Below, in pieces: positions 32,335-44,329 of a DNA stretch of 64,000 nucleotides. The notes below the pieces were generated by a model. The model did no database searches, had not been told where the DNA came from, and saw only the letters and a list, made by a program, of their open reading frames with translations. The translations under genes and the position numbers were made by a program. The first letter of the stretch is position 1. The number at the start of each line of letters is the position of its first letter. The stretch is from Cavia porcellus (Eukaryota; Chordata; Mammalia; Rodentia; Caviidae): NCBI RefSeq assembly GCF_034190915.1, contig NW_026947544.1, positions 1,054,001 to 1,118,000 on the forward strand, written 5' to 3'.

Positions 32335-35300
32335 TTACATTAGGGAAACTATTTGGTATTCATACATGTGAGATTGATTTAATTCACTTATGAGTTTGGT
32401 CTCAAGCTGTGCCCATTTATTGATAAATATCTCAATGTGATCCTTCCTTATAGCTGAATAATACTCCATTGTATAGAAATACCACAACTTTTTTATCCAT
32501 TCCTCAGTTGATGGACACTTGGGTTGTTTCCAAGATCTGGCAATTAGAAATTGTGCTGCTATAAACATAGGTGCACATAAATCACTGTGGTATGATGCTT
32601 TCAGTTCTTCTGGGAATATGTCTAGAAGTGGAATAGCTGGAATAAGTGGGATTTCCAATCCCAACTTTTTGAGAAACCTCCAGACAGACCTCCACAAAGG
32701 CTGTACCAGTCTACACTCCCACCAACAGTGCAGGAGAGTTCCTTTTTCCCCACAGCCTCTCCAGCATTTGTTGTTGTTGGTTTTCTTGATCCTGGCCATT
32801 CTTTCAGGAGTGAGATGGTATCTCAGTGTGGTTTTAATTTGCATTTCTCTAATGAACAATGATGATGAGCATTTTTTCATGTATTTATTTGCCATTTGCA
32901 TTTCTTCATCTGAGAATTGCGTATTCATCTCAGATGCCCATTTTTGGATTGGATCTTTGCATTTTGGGGGTCTGAGTTTTTTTAATTCTTTATATGTTTT
33001 AGACAAGAGTCCCTTGTCTGAGAGAGAGGTCACTAAAATCTTTTCCCAGTTTGTGGGTTTTCTTTTCACTATGCTGGAGATTTCTTTTGACATGCAGAAA
33101 CTTTTTAATAAGAAGTGGTCCCAGTTATTGATTCTGGGAAGTATTTCCCGTGCGGTTTGAGTCCTGTTCATGAATTCTCTACCTACTCCTATATCTCCAA
33201 GATTTCTACCCAATTTGTCTTCCAATAGATTTAGTGTTTCTGTTTTAATATTCAGATCTTTGACCCATTTAGATTTTAATTTAGTACATGGTGATAGACA
33301 TGGGTCTATCTTTAGTTTTCGGCAAATGGAGAGCCAGTTTTTCCAGCACCATTTATTAAAGAGACTGTCGTTCTTCCAGTGAATCTTCTTGGCTCCTTTA
33401 TCAAAGATAAGGTGGTTGAGTGTGTTTGTAATTGTGGTTGTATCTTCTAATCTATTCCATTGATCTTCAGCTCTGTTTTGATTCCAATACCATGTTGATT
33501 TTACTACTGTTGCTTTGTAGTATAATTTCAAGTCAGGGATTGTGATGTCTCCTGCTTTGTCTTTGCTGCTTAGAATTGCCTTGGCGATTCTAGGTCTCTT
33601 CTGGTTCCAGATGAAATTTAGGAGTGATTTCTATAGATCTATAAGGTATGTTGATGGTATTTCTATTGGGATTGCATTGAATCTGTATAAGAGTTTTGGG
33701 AGAATGGCCATCTTCACAATGTTTGTTCTTCCTATCCATGAGCAAGGGATGTCTTTCCATTTTCTGAGATCATCTTCAATTTCCTTTTTCAGTGTATTAT
33801 AGTTTTCACTGTATAAGTCTTTCACTTCTTTTGTAAGAGTAATTCCTAAATATTTCATTTTTTTGCTTGCTAATGTGAATAGTCCAGTTTCTCTTATTTC
33901 CCTCTCTGTGATTTTGTTGTTTGAGTATAGGAATGCTATTGATTTCTGAGTATTGATTTTGTATCCAGCCACATTACTGAATTTATTTATTGTATCTAAG
34001 AGTCTTTCAATGGAGCTTAGGGGGTCTTCTATGTTGAGTATCATGTCATCTGCAAACAATGACAAGTTAACTTCTTCCTTTCCTATCTTTACCCCTTTTA
34101 TTTCTCTTTCTTGCCTAATTGCTCTGGCTAGTACTTCCAGTACTATATTAAATAGGAGTGGTGATAAAGGACATCCTTGTCTTGTGCCTGATTTTAAAGT
34201 AAAGGCTTTCAATTTTTGGCCATTTAGTATGATGCTGGCTGTTGGTTTGTCATAAATGGCCTTTATTATATTGAGATAAAGACCATCTATTCCAATTTTC
34301 TCTAGAGTTTTTATCATGAATAAATGTTGGACCTTATCAAAGGCTTTTTCTGCATCTATAGAAATGATCACATGATTCTTATTTTTGGCTTTATTGATAT
34401 GGTGGATTACACTTATTGATTTGCGTATGTTGAACCATCCTTGCATTCCTGGGATGAATCCCACTTGGTCATGGTGTATAATCTTCTTGATGATTTGCTG
34501 CATCCTATTTGCCAATATTTTATTGAGGATTTTTGCATCTGTGTTCATTAGGGAGATCGGTCTATAGTTCTCTTTTTTAGTTGGGTCTTTCTCAGGTTTT
34601 GATACTAGAGTAATATTTGCTTCCAGGAATGACTTAGGAAGGATTGCTTCCCTTTCAATTTCATTGAATAGTTTGAGGAGTGTCGGCATTAGGTCTTCTT
34701 TGTATTTCTTGTAGAATTCTGCAGTGAATCCATCTGGGCCTGGGCTCTTCTTGGTGGGTAAGAACTTAATTACATTTTCAATTTCAGTAACAGAGATTGG
34801 GTTATTCAACAGTTTTACATCCTCTTGATCTAGCTTTGGCACTTCATATGTTTCTAAGAATCTGTCTATTTCTTCTGTGTTATCAAACTTTTGAGAGTAG
34901 GTTTTTGAAATAGGTGTTGATGAACTTCTATATTTCTATTGGGTCTGTAATGATTTCTCCTTTTTCATTTCTTATTGCATGAATTTGAGCTTTTTCTTCC
35001 CTTTTTTAAATAAGGTTGGCTAGGGGCTTATACATTTTATTTATTCTTTCAAAGAACCAACTCTTTGATTTGTTGATTCTTTGGATTGTTTTCTTAGTCT
35101 CTATTGCATTGATTTCTGCTCTGATTTTTATAATTTCCTCTCTTCTTTTGGCTTTGGGCTTGACTTGCTCTTCTTTTTCTAGCTGTTTGAGGTGTAACAT
35201 CAAGTTATTTATTTGTATTTGTTCTGTTTTCCTGATGTGGTAACTCAGTGCAATAAATTTTCCTCTCAGGACGGCTTTCATTGCATCCCACAGATTTCGG

Positions 35301-36170
35301 TAAGTTGTATCTGCATTTTCATTTTCTTTTAGGTATTGTTTGATTTTTTCTTTAATTTCTTCTGTGACCCAGTGATTACTCAAGAGTGTGTTATTCAGTT
35401 TCCATATGTTTGTCAGATTTTTTCAGTATCTTTTATCATTAATTTCTAATTTCAGAGCGCTATGATCCGATAACATGCAAGGGATGATTTCAGCTCTTTT
35501 GCACTTGTTTAAATATGTTCTGTGAGCTAGTATATGGTGTATTTTAGAGAATGATCCATGTACTGCTTAGAAGAATGTGTATTCTGTTGTTGTTGGGTGG
35601 AACATTCTGTATATGTCTATCAAACCCATTTGTTCACAGGTATGATTCAGTTCTGTTATTTCTTTGCTCATTTTCTGTCTGGTTGATCTGTCCCTTGGTG
35701 TCAATGGCGTATTAAGGTCTCCTGTTACAATTGGGTTACTGATAATTTGAGTTTTCATTTCTGTTAATAATTGTTTTATATAACTGGGTGCTCTGGAGTT
35801 TGGTGCATATATATTAAGATAGTTATCTCTTCCTCTTGGAGTTTTCCCCTTACGCGTATGTAGTGACCTTCTTTATCCTTTATGGTCATTTTTGGTTTAA
35901 AGTTCACGTTGTCTGCAAACAGAATGGCTACTCCTGCCTTTTTTGGATTCCTGCTGCATGAAGAATTGTTTTCCATCCTTTGACTTTCAGTCTGTCAGTA
36001 TCCTTCTGGGTTAGATGGGTTTCCTGTAAACAGCATATGGTTGGATTTTGTTTCTTGATCCATTCTGCTAGTCTGTTTCTTTTGCTTGGTGCATTGAGAC
36101 CATTTACATTAATGGTTATTACTGTTAAATGTTGGTTAATTGTAGGAATCTTATCTCTCTGCTGTTGCAT
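32335..36170 (-). pseudogene. LINE-1 ORF2 (endonuclease/reverse transcriptase), broken
   Basis: The start codon at 36170 (MQQQRDKIPTINQHLTVITI) opens an APE-type endonuclease with NVNGL and QETHL motifs. Interrupted frames follow (35976-35776, 35758-35567, 35383-35006). The RT frame 34842-33631 contains the palm motif SLFADDMIL, and the last frame 33531-32335 has the Cys-rich C-terminal region ([18 protein letters not shown]). ORF2 nicks target DNA and copies LINE-1 RNA. At least four breaks (around 35928, 35560, 35400, 34850-35000 and 33531-33631) inactivate it. Length if joined is close to the usual ~1,280 residues. Confidence 0.9.
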
Positions 36171-36188
36171 CTTTATCTTTCTGTTCTG

Positions 36189-37244
36189 TTTAATTATTTG
36201 CTTTGCTTAGTGGTTTTTTCCTTTGTGTATCTAAACTGTCTTTCAATATTTTTTGCAGGGTTGGTTTGGTGTTCATGAAGTTCTTCAGCTGTTCTTTGTC
36301 ATGGAAGTATCATATCTCACCATCTATTTTAAATGATAGTTTTGCAGGATATATCAGTTTAGGTTGGAAATCATTTTGCTTTAGGATCTGGAATACTTCA
36401 CTCCATGCTCTTCTTGACTTTATTGTTTGTGCTGAGAAGTCTGCTGTGATTCTGATAGGTTTTCCTTTATAAGTGATCTGTTATTTCTCTCTGACAGCTT
36501 TTAATAATCTATTCTTGTGTTGGATTTATGGGATGGTGATTATTATATGTCTGGGTGTAGTTTTATTTTGGTTATGACTATTTGGAGTTCTATATGCTTC
36601 ACTGATCCTGATGTCAGTTTCTGATCTCATGCTTGGGAAATTTTCAGCTATTACTTCTCTAAATATCCTCTTGCTATCCTTTATGTTGTCTCCTTCTTTT
36701 TCATTAATCCCTATCATTCTTATGTTATTCTTCTTTGCATCATCTTGCAGTTGTTGAATTGTTTTTGCTTGATTCCTTGTTATTTTTTAAAAGATCTTTC
36801 CTTTCCTCTTCACTAGCTGCGATCCTGTCTTCAAGGTCTGAAATTCTATCTTCACTTTCATTAAGGCGGTTTTTACAACATTCAGTGGAGTTTTTTATTT
36901 CCTGTATATCTCTGTGCATCTGCATTATGTATTCTGTTTGTTTCTTATATTGCTCATCTAGGGATTCTATCTTTTTGTTTAGTTCCTCCAATTTTTTATC
37001 TGTGTTTTCTTTAGATATATTTAGAATTTCTTTCATTTCTTTTATCATTTCTTGTTTTATCTGGGAAATTATTTTGAGTTTGAATTTCTTTAAAGCTTCC
37101 TGGAGTTGCTTGTCAACTTCAGTAGCTATTGTGTCTGATAATATGAGGTGGATGGGATATATTTTCTTCTAAATACATTCCTCCTAGGGTTTCCTGAAAT
37201 GGGCTGGAGGTTTGAGATTGTAATTTGGTCTTTCGTTTTGCCAT
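36189..37244 (-). pseudogene. LINE-1 ORF1 (RNA-binding protein), broken
   Basis: Start at 37244 (MAKRKTKLQSQTS); stop at about 36190; about 350 codons, as for LINE-1 ORF1. The coiled coil is visible in the frame 37048-36740 (IQEIKNSTECCKNRLNESED), then the RRM-like part in 36717-36526 (FPSMRSETDIRISEAYRTPN) and a basic C-terminal domain. ORF1p trimerises and binds LINE-1 RNA. Stops near 37130 and 36725 and an indel near 36480 break it. Spacing to ORF2 is about 18 bp. Confidence 0.85.
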
Positions 37245-38221
37245 TTTCCTATATTTCTGTGTTTCAAGTGTTATTTGAAAGCTTCCTCAGGATCTGTTGA
37301 AAATCCCCTTCTATGTTTGCAGCTACTGAGACTCTGGCACCACGCTACCCCAATCCATTGGGCTTGCAGAACCAATGGCCCTCCTCTGCTTGTTCAGAAC
37401 TCCGCAGTTCCAGACAAGCTGGGCCTCAGGGACACTGTGCACCCACATGCCCCTTGGAAGATCCACAGCTCTTCAATCGCAGCCAGGTTAGGGTACTCAC
37501 CACAGGCTGCAGTGCCTCAGGAGCCTGTGATCTCTCCCTGCTTGCAGAGATATCCACAGTTCTCCAGACAAAGGAAGGGGCTTCTGCAGGCACTCTGGAT
37601 CTGCCCAGCTCCTCCTCTGCATGCCGATGGCTAGGCACAGCTGGGCTCGGGGGATAGTGTAGGCCCACCCACCCGTCGGGAGCTCAGCAGACCTCCAAGT
37701 GTAGCCGGGATGGGGAGGCGGCTGTAGTGGCCTCTAACCCACTGCTCCACTTCACTGCACCCAGAAGCCTGGGGGGTCTGGAACAGTCTGAGATTTGGGC
37801 AGACTGTGCTGGGCACTCACCACAGGCCGAGGTGCCTCAGGAGCCTGTGATCCCTCCCTGCTTGCAGAAATATTCAGTCCTCCAGACAAAGGAAGGGGCT
37901 TCTGCAGGCACTCGGATCCACCCAGCTCCTTCTCTGCACACCGATGGCTAGGCGCAGCTGGGCTTGGGCGATAGTGTAGGCCTGCCCACCCGTCCGGAGC
38001 TCAGTGGACCTCCAAGTGTAGCCAGGATGGGGAGGCGGCTGTAGTGGCCTCTAACCCACTGCTCCACTTCACTACACCCAGAAGCCTGGGGGGTCCAGAA
38101 CAGTCTGAGATTTGGGCAGACTGTGCTGGGCACTCACCACAGGCCAAGGTGCCTCAGGAACCTGCGATCCCTCCCTGCTTGCAGAAATATTCAGTCCTCC
38201 AGACAAAGGAAGGGGCTTCTG
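37245..38221 (-). promoter_or_regulatory. LINE-1 5' UTR with ~317-bp promoter monomers
   Basis: GC-rich. The phrase gctgggct(c/t)ggg recurs at 37641 and 37958, exactly 317 bp apart. One complete monomer is 37641-37957, a partial one precedes (about 37490-37640) and a third is cut at 38221. Tandem 5' UTR monomers act as LINE-1 promoters in mouse and rat. Plus-strand frames across the monomers are artefacts of the repeat. Confidence 0.85.
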
Positions 38222-38298
38222 TCTTTTTCATTCACTCTGCAGTTGATGGGCATTTTGGTTGTTTCCAAGATTTAGCTGTTACAAATTGTGCTGCTTTG

Positions 38299-38343
<45 letters not shown>

Positions 38344-38356
38344 ATATATATATATG

Positions 38357-38387
<31 letters not shown>

Positions 38388-39400
38388 CCCTGTGATATTA
38401 CCTTTTCACTTTTTTTCTGGGGAAAAAACCCAGGAGGAGAATAGCTGGATTGAATGGAACTTCCAGTCCTACTCTTTTAAGGAATCTCCATACTTATCTC
38501 TATATTGCCTGCACCAATCTACACTCCCACCAATAGTAGAGCAGTGTTTCTTTTCCCCTACAGCCTCGCCAATATTTGTTATCAGTTGATTTCTTGATGG
38601 CAGCTATTCTTTCTGCAGTTGAGATGAAATCTCAATGCTGTTTTAAGTTGCATTTCTTGAATGACCAGTGATGGGGAACATTTCCTCCTGTATTTATTTG
38701 CCATTTTTACGTCTTCATCTGGGAAATTAGTGTTCACCAGCAATGCCCATTTTTTGGAGAGGGTGTTTGAATTTGGGGGACCTGATGTTTTTAAATTCTT
38801 TATAGTTTTGGATATAAGTCCTTTGTCTGAGGGGTTGTTGGTTAAAATTTTTCCTATTCTGTGGTTTTCTTTCCACTCTGTTGATGATTTCTTTTGAAAT
38901 TCAGAAACTTTTCAATAGTATGAGATCCCAGTTTTTGATTCTTTGAAGTGTTTCCGTTGCAGTTTGCATTTTGTTCATGAATTTTCTGCCTACCCCTATG
39001 CCTTCAAGACTTCTACCTACCTTGTCTTCAAGTAGATTTAGTGTTTATGTTTTAATATTTAGATCTTTGATCCATTTAGACTTTAGTTTAGTGTATGGGG
39101 ATATGCATGTGTCTAATTTCAGTCTTTGGCATGTGGAGAGCCAATCTTTCTGAAACCATTTATTAAAGAGGCTATCCTCCTACCAGGGAATATATTTAGA
39201 ACCTTTGTCAAATATCAGGTGGCTGAGTGTCTTTATAGTTTTGTTTAAATTTTCTAATCAGTTCTATTGATCCTCAGGTCTATTTTTTTTTACCAGTACC
39301 CTGGTTTATCACTGTGGCTTTGTAGTATAATTTCAAGTCAGAAACTGAGATGCCTCCTGCTTTGCCTCTGTACAGGCAGACATTTTCATGTTGTATTTTG
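38222..39400 (-). mobile_element. Older LINE-1, ORF2 C-terminal part (right half of the split copy)
   Basis: Collinear with 32490-33590 of the younger LINE-1 at lower identity, starting exactly at the point where 31300 stops. CA and TA simple repeats have grown inside (38300-38390). No open frame remains. Confidence 0.8.
38300..38392 (+). repeat. (CA)n and (TATG/TA)n microsatellite
   Basis: About 21 CA units (38300-38342) followed by a TATA/TATG tract to about 38392. Sits in old LINE-1 ORF2 sequence. Confidence 0.95.
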
Positions 39401-39587
39401 ATAGATTGCTTTTTTCATGTCTTTTAAAAAAAATTTATTTAAGGAGAAAAAGACAAAAAAAACAAAAAAGGGTACAAGTTATACAGAATTTCAGAAAAAA
39501 TAAGCAGTAGAAAATCACTAATTAATAGATTACATATTGTTATCTTAGTAATAGTTGTTCAAGTTATAAAATTAAAGCGTATAGGAG

Positions 39588-39700
39588 CTGGGGATTTAGC
39601 TCAGTGGCACAAGCTCCTGTCTTGCATGCAGGCTGTCATGAGTTCAATCCCCAGTACTGATAAAAAGGAAAAAAGACAAAAAGAGAGAGAGAGAGAGAGA
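39588..39700 (+). mobile_element. ID-type SINE
   Basis: Begins ggagctggggatttagctca, with the tRNA-like body and an A-rich tail that has mutated to a GA microsatellite (39680-39704). Inserted in the LINE-1 3' UTR; 'taaagcgtata' on the left and 'taaaccatata' on the right look like an imperfect target duplication. Confidence 0.9.
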
Positions 39701-40849
39701 GAGAAATAAACCATATAAAGTGGACTTTCAAACAGTGACACTGCAAATGGTTCTGTTCAATGATCAAAAAAAAAAAACGCAGTAATATGGTTATCTATCT
39801 TATACACTTAAATATACATGCAGTTATATCCTTTAGAGCACTTTCTTTTCCTTTCTTTTGTACAATGACAATTACACATTTTGGGTCTTATTACTCCCAC
39901 AGTTCTTATTACCTTTTTTTTTGAAGAGAGTCAAACCAAATGTGAAATAACAGAACAGAGTCAGTCAAATAAAAAGGATGGACATAATACATAATATAAA
40001 AACAAAATACAAAGTGATCAACACTGGTTACCATACTGCCTCTTGCTATCTTAAAAAGAATTGTCTATGTCATCAGTTACATTAAAATTGAACAAAACAA
40101 TAAAGAATAAAACCAAAACATTGGAGACATTACTGGATTTTAAAAGAAGATAAGAGTCAACCAGAATGGGTGTCATAATGAATCTTACAATCTTCACAGT
40201 TGTTGCCTATATTTTTGAACTTGGTACTATCAAGCAAAGCAGAATAGGGGAAAATCGGTCAAAACAAGATGGTGAGGGCAATACAGGGTTTCAAATTAAG
40301 TTAATAGGAAATCAAAGTGGGTTACTATAATACAACCTGTTATTTTTTATTTACTTTTCCCTTAGTTAAAGATAAAAAGGTAAATAATAAAAAAAAGAGA
40401 TTGAGATAAAAGAGGGCATAACAGGAAAACAGCGCAGGTCAAAACATAACCATTTAAGCAAAATAGTGTTTCACCACAAGATATCCTGACATAAAGGTAA
40501 TTACAGTGTCTCTTTCCTTCTGTGAGTATAACTTCATATACTGTAGCACCAAACATATCAAGACAATGTAAAACCATTCAAGAGAATGACAGTATTACAG
40601 GGTATTTAGAAGCAACTATCAGAAAGTGAACAATGATTTCTGTATAATCTCCTTGCCTATAAAAGCTTTTGTTTATATTATCACATATAATAAAATCCAA
40701 TAAGATACAACCTGTTAAGACCAATGGAGACAGAAGAATAAAAGCTTGATGGGACTTCAAAACAAGATGATACTAAATCAGCACTAGCTATTATGATGCC
40801 TTTTTTCTCCAAAATAGCTGTTCCTACCATCCAACCTTCTTTGCCTCAT

Positions 40850-41890
40850 TTCTGTTGAGCTCTTTTTCTGTCATTAGTTGTTCAGTTTGTCTTCTTCATT
40901 TCGCTTTCTACTCCATCCATTGTTGCCTCTCTGCCACAGTTTCTGGAATATTGGTATTTTTCTTTTTTAGAATATCGTGCAGTATTCTCTGTAGAGTTAA
41001 ATTGGTGGTTGCAAATTCCCCTCATTCCTCTTTATCCTGGAAGCACCTTGTTTTTCTATGAATTTCTAGGGACAGTTGTGCAGGATATATCAATCTTGGC
41101 TGGAGGTTATTATCTTTCAAAGCTTGAATTATTTACCCCCATGCTCTTCATGATTTGATGGTTTATGTCAAGAAGTCTGCTGTAATTATGATGGGTCTTC
41201 CCTTCTAAGTGATCTGTTTCTTGTCTCTGATGGCTTTTAATATTCTGTTCTTATATTGGATTTCTGGGATTTTGATTATTATATGCCTGCGTGTAGCTCT
41301 GTTTGGGTTGCAGGTGGCTGGGTTCCTGTATGCCCCACACATCTGAGTATTTTTACCTTTTACTAAATTAGGGAAATTCTCCTGTATTATTTCTGTGAAT
41401 AGCTTTTGTAGTCCATTTGTTTGTATCCCTACTTCTTCTTTTATGTTCTTAATTCTTGTTATAGATCTTGTTAATTCTGCCCTATAGATCCTCTTATCAT
41501 CTTCTAACCCTTGTATTATTGCTGTTTGTTTTCTTGTTATTTTTAAGAATTTTTCATTTCATGTTCCTACATTACAAATCTGCCCTCCAGTTCAGATAAT
41601 CTATCCTTAGTTTCTTTCAAGCTGTTATGCCAGCTTTCAATAGAGTTTTTAGTTTCCTGGTAATCTCTTTGAACCTGCTTCATTTATTCTATGTTTTCTC
41701 TATTTTCTCCATCAAACAATTCTCCCCTTTTTTTCTGTTCTTCCATTCCACCAACTGTTTTTTCGTGGGTGGTACTTAAAATTTCTCTAACCATTCTGCT
41801 TATATCTTGCTTTATTTCATTAAATACTTCACTTTTGAACTCATCTATGAGGATCTGGAGATATTGCTTTATGTCTATTGGTGCCATGTC
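40850..41890 (-). pseudogene. LINE-1 ORF1-like remnant in the HAL1-like element
   Basis: The minus-strand frame 41887-41684 starts MAPIDIKQYLQILIDEFKSE and is rich in charged heptads, as in the ORF1 coiled coil. 41050-41350 corresponds to the RRM and C-terminal domain of the ORF1 at 36.2-36.6 kb. Stops break the rest. It is more diverged from the young LINE-1 ORF1 than the 3' UTR is. Confidence 0.55.
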
Positions 41891-42789
41891 TGATATTGTC
41901 CTCCTTTGTATTTACCTTTCCTGGATCAGTGTTCTCAGGATTGCAGACTGAGGACCTTTTCTTGTTGCTGCCTCTTCCCATAATTTTTGTTCCTTCCATA
42001 CAATCATATATAAGAGGCCCATTTTTTTTTCTTTGTCGGTTACAGTTTGTTTGAATCCATCAGTTCCTGCCCTAGTTCCTGCCCTCTACAGTGGACTAGG
42101 GAGACACAGACCTGGGCAGTCTCTGCTGGGCCCACCCCTTGAGGTCAACCTACCAAAGGCTTCACTGCTAGGGTACACTACCAGATGCTGGGACCTGGTG
42201 TGGGCTAGCCTCCTGGGCCTTAGTCAGTGGTGACACCCAGGCCAAGCACTCCACTGCAATCCCGATTGAGAGGGGAATATGTGACTAAAATCATTGCAGC
42301 ATCCTGTTCCAGCTAGTCTGCCTGGTCCCAGAATGTATTTTGCTGGAGCCCCCTACTCCAGCAAAGGATCCCTGTTCCTCTTACTCACTGCAGATCGATG
42401 CACGGCTGCCTGCCAGTCCAGCTCTCAACTACATTCACCAATTCCTGCCTTCAGAGCATTCACACAACTCCCTCTTTGCCTGCTGTGCCAATTTGGATGC
42501 TGCAGAGGCAGCAGGAAATTCAAATCAAAGCTTCCAGTGGTGCCAGTTCCAGCTTCTGCACTGAGATTTTATCTTTTCCTGTTATAGCACTGGGATCACA
42601 TTTCCAGTTGGTTTCTCTCAGCTTAGTTCATTCCTGGATGGGCAGGGTATATCTCTCCTTGCTTAGGACTCCTTGCACTGCACCATTCCTGGATTCTAAG
42701 CTGGGTATCTCAGAGAGCCTCCATATCTGCTGTTATCTATCCACCATGTTTTCCCAGAAGTCTTTACATAAATCATTTACATTCTGAAA

Positions 42790-43660
42790 AACCAATGCTA
42801 AGGACATAGAACTGTGAATGCTTTCAGTTCAATAAATGAAATGTCATAATAAATACAGTTTTGCATATGGCTATTGGTGCATGTGGAACACTTTGTGTGC
42901 ATTTCAGCCTTTGTGTATTTAATGACTTGTAGCTTTTCATCTGGTATAATTTCCAACATTCAATGGCAGTACTAGCATCTAATACCTTTCACCCTTAACA
43001 AGACCCTCAATATATTTTTGGACATAGTTTTAGCATTGGTTCTTCCTATTTGGTTGCATGACTATTTCTAAACATTTAAACTAGTCTAGGATATACTATA
43101 CTCTCATTGTGTTGCTTCATCCTCTAAATCAAGCAGATTTGCTTTCCCTTTGTTTGTAAACTTTGATTTTTCACTGTCACAGGAACTTTGACTCACATGG
43201 CCAACATCAAGATCATCATCATTACCACCAACCAATCTGTTAGGAAAGTATGCATTTTGCCATAATGGATGATAATCACCACCCATGCATGAATAATAGG
43301 ATGATTCACTTTTGACCTCCTTTGAAACTGACAAATCTGGTTTTCCACATACTGGTGTATTGAAATGGGCTACTTCTACCATAAAAAATGAAAAGAAAAC
43401 TTTTGAAAAGTCATAGAGTAGTGTGACTGTGATAGCACCTCTGTGACATTCAGGTCAACGTATATCAAACCTGTGAGATAGAGCATAATGTCAGTGCAAA
43501 TCATGGTTTGACACTTTTGCATATGTGCACACAACTTGCTGTTCATTGTACCAAGTGGGTAACCCAAATATTGCTCTCTGTGTTCCTCAGACACAGCTAT
43601 TGATCTTTTGGATACTGTTACACTAGAGTAAAAATATACAATAGAAAAGTAAAGCATGTG
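42790..43660 (-). pseudogene. Possible processed pseudogene, unidentified
   Basis: Two adjacent minus-strand frames look protein-like rather than repeat-like. 43657-43376 contains SIAVSEEHREQYLGYPLGTM; 43382-43104 contains VSKEVKSESSYYSCMGGDYH and ends SKFTNKGKANLLDLEDEATQ. They are in different frames and abut, as expected for one reading frame with an indel. Below the stop (43103-42790) is AT-rich 3' UTR-like DNA. I do not recognise the parent protein, and no poly(A) tail or target duplication is visible. Confidence 0.35.
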
Positions 43661-43689
43661 TTCATGGGATCCAGTCCATATCCTTTATT

Positions 43690-43790
43690 TTCATTTATTT
43701 TTCACTTCTCTCTTCTTTTCTCTCCTCTGCTTCTTCTCTTCCCTCTATTTCTTTCTCTTTCTTCCTCTTCCCCTTTTTTTACTTTCTTCC
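43690..43790 (+). repeat. Pyrimidine-rich (TC/CTT) tract
   Basis: Almost pure C/T on the plus strand; low complexity. Frames across it are not coding. Confidence 0.85.
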
Positions 43791-44329
43791 ATTCTTGGTG
43801 TAAATGCTACAGATATACATGCTGTACACTGATCTCACCCTCAAGCTTCACATTTTCTTTTTGAACACCCGTATACCATCCACACATCTGCAAAGTAAAA
43901 GTGGCAAAATATTAATGAAAACCTATTGATTTAAATCTAGAATATCCCTATCAAATTTCATGAGATCAAGTGGTGGGCTTGGATGGTGATATTATTTTGA
44001 GTATGTTGCTCTTATTAGTGAACTGGTTTACTGAAGAGTTTGTAGCTAATTGTACTGTTAGGGTCTGGGTCTGGTTAGAAGTTGTCACTGGGGATGTAGC
44101 ACAAAAGATGGATCTCTTTCCCCAGTCCCCTGCTTCACTCTCTGCTTCCTTGATGTTATGGCATGAACTGATTTTCTCTAACAAGTCCATCTACTGTCCT
44201 TCCTGACTCAGCTATGAACTGAATCCTCTAGAACCCCCTAGAAATGATGAATCACAATACATTTCCTTAAGTTGTGAGTTATAAGCATTTTATCCTCAAA
44301 ATGAGAAAGTTACTCAAGTATCTAAGAAT

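Larger units (their letters stand above)
31301..38221 (-). mobile_element. Full-length LINE-1, minus strand, inactivated
   Basis: About 6.9 kb: poly(A)/3' UTR (31301-32334), ORF2 (32335-36170), ORF1 (36189-37244) and monomeric 5' UTR (37245-38221). Flanking TCTTTTTC at 31293-31300 and 38222-38229 is an 8-bp target duplication within the older LINE-1. Both ORFs have frameshifts or stops, so it is not retrotransposition-competent, but it is the least diverged LINE-1 in the window. Confidence 0.9.
39421..42780 (-). mobile_element. ORF2-less LINE-1 (HAL1-like), minus strand
   Basis: Read on the minus strand: 5' UTR-like GC-richer DNA (42780-41900), ORF1-related sequence (41890-40850), and then directly the LINE-1 3' UTR (40836-39421) ending in an A-rich tail. 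No ORF2 lies between. The 3' UTR matches those at 7360-8690 and 31301-32330. This layout is like the half-L1 (HAL1) retrotransposons; an ordinary LINE-1 with a large internal deletion is the alternative. An ID SINE lies at 39588-39700. Confidence 0.6.

Noticed and set aside
32519..33160. 213-codon plus-strand frame
   Set aside because: Antisense shadow of LINE-1 ORF2; hydrophobic composition results from reading the complementary strand.
37275..38589. Pro/Ser-rich plus-strand frames up to 181 codons
   Set aside because: They cross LINE-1 promoter monomers and a CA microsatellite; no conserved protein.
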